Source: Rhodocyclaceae bacterium
Lineage (GTDB): Bacteria > Pseudomonadota > Gammaproteobacteria > Burkholderiales > Rhodocyclaceae
DNA length: 48,912 nt
Direction of reading: 5' to 3'
NCBI GenBank assembly: GCA_024709955.1
Contig: JANJVS010000041.1
Coordinates: 1-48,912 of the forward strand
Positions 47,890-48,912 of the stretch are shown here, one piece after another. Numbering within the stretch: the stretch's first letter is position 1; each line of letters begins with the position of its first letter. The translations under genes were made by a program, and so were the position numbers. Under the pieces are notes generated by a model that was given only the letters and a program-made list of their open reading frames with translations, had not been told where the DNA came from and did not search any database.

Positions 47890-48912
47890 GTGACCGACCG
47901 TTCGGCGGCGCCCGACCACGGCCAGGAGGAATTCTCCGAGCACGGCGTGCAGCGCCGGCTCGGCGGCCTGCCGGCCGCCATCCTGGCCGGCGTCTGCCTC
48001 GCCTTCTCCATCTACCAGTTGGTGGTCGCGGCCTATCACCCGCTCTCCAGCCAGGTCACGCGCTCGCTGCACGTCGGCTTCCTGCTCGCGGTCGCCTTCA
48101 TCCTCTATCCGGCTTTCCGCCATGGCGCCAGGCTTTCGCGCGTGACGGCGGGCGACTGGGTGCTGGCGGCGGGCGGTTTCATCCTCAGCACCTACCACTG
48201 GGTGTTCGAGACCGAACTCATCGAGCGCGCCGGCGAACCCTCGACCGCGGACATGATGGCCGGCACGGCGCTGGTGATCCTCACCTTCGAGGCGGCGCGG
48301 CGCATCCTCGGCCTCGCGCTGCCCATCGTCTGCGGCCTGTTCCTGCTCTACGGCCTGTTCGGCCAGTACCTGCCGGGCGACCTGGCCCATCGCGGCTATG
48401 GCTTCGACCAGGTGATCGGCCAGCTCGCCCTCGGCACCGAGGGCATCTTCGGTATCCCGACCCTGGTGTCGGCGACCTACATCTTCCTGTTCATCCTGTT
48501 CGGCGCCTTCCTCGAACAGGCGGGCATGGTGCATCTGTTCAATTCCTTCGCCCTCGGCCTGGTCGGCCACGCCAAGGGCGGGCCGGCCAAGGTCTCGGTG
48601 CTGTCCTCGGGCCTGATGGGCACGATCTCCGGCTCCGGTGTCGCCAACGTGCTGACGACGGGCCAGTTCACCATCCCGCTGATGAAGAAGTTCGGCTACT
48701 CGGGCGTGTTCGCCGGCGCGGTCGAGGCGACCGCCAGCATGGGCGGCCAGATCATGCCGCCGGTGATGGGGGCGGTGGCCTTCATCATGGCCGAGAACCT
48801 CAACGTGCCCTATGCCGAGATCGTCAAGGCGGCGGCGATCCCGGCCATGCTTTATTTCGTCACCGCCTTTTGGATGGTGCATCTGGAAGCCGGGCGCAAG
48901 GGCCTCACCGGC
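47890..48912 (+). CDS. TRAP transporter fused permease (truncated by window end)
   Basis: GTG start, VTDRSAAPDHGQEEFSEHG...; VLSSGLMGTISGSGVANVLTTGQFTIPLMKKFGYSGVFAGAVEATASMGGQIMPPVMGAVAFIMAENL. Open to the right edge, so absent from the ORF track. Confidence 0.92.
   Translation, partial: MTDRSAAPDHGQEEFSEHGVQRRLGGLPAAILAGVCLAFSIYQLVVAAYHPLSSQVTRSLHVGFLLAVAFILYPAFRHGARLSRVTAGDWVLAAGGFILSTYHWVFETELIERAGEPSTADMMAGTALVILTFEAARRILGLALPIVCGLFLLYGLFGQYLPGDLAHRGYGFDQVIGQLALGTEGIFGIPTLVSATYIFLFILFGAFLEQAGMVHLFNSFALGLVGHAKGGPAKVSVLSSGLMGTISGSGVANVLTTGQFTIPLMKKFGYSGVFAGAVEATASMGGQIMPPVMGAVAFIMAENLNVPYAEIVKAAAIPAMLYFVTAFWMVHLEAGRKGLTG

Overview
The window is a GC-rich bacterial chromosome segment, betaproteobacterial in character (inference from gene content). 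It is mostly ordinary core genome. It holds a form II RuBisCO cluster (cbbM-cbbQ-cbbO, with cbbY and cbbR), a DUF748/RsmE block, a PPK2-type phosphotransferase next to argA, yggX, phoU and rpiA, a TetR-controlled RND efflux operon, the hfq-hflX-hflK-hflC-DUF2065-hisZ-purA block, an HU gene, a NERD-like/UvrD-like helicase, dusC, an AmpD-like amidase, gcdH, and a TAXI-TRAP transporter cut by the window end. The strongest unexplained signal is a dispersed ~26-bp repeat, consensus AAAGTCGGCGCYGGCGGGACGGTGGCC, with nine copies on both strands. Four copies are intergenic. Five lie inside conserved genes (rsmE, the RND adaptor, the outer-membrane factor twice, and an SDR gene), where they stay in frame as (K)VGAGGTV(A) or, in the opposite orientation, (A)TVPPAPTF. 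This looks like a protein-invading mini-repeat or an extended uptake-signal-like element. Other notable items are a possibly inversion-scrambled DUF433 remnant beside an AbrB/PIN toxin-antitoxin pair, a terminator between cbbM and cbbQ, a 25-bp palindromic TetR operator candidate, a tandem pair of small proteins sharing an NTTA C-terminal signature, an internally duplicated periplasmic protein, an HD-GYP protein with a CZB-like tail, and a NERD-like domain lacking the expected catalytic lysine. Everything here comes from reading the sequence and recalled family knowledge; no searches were run.
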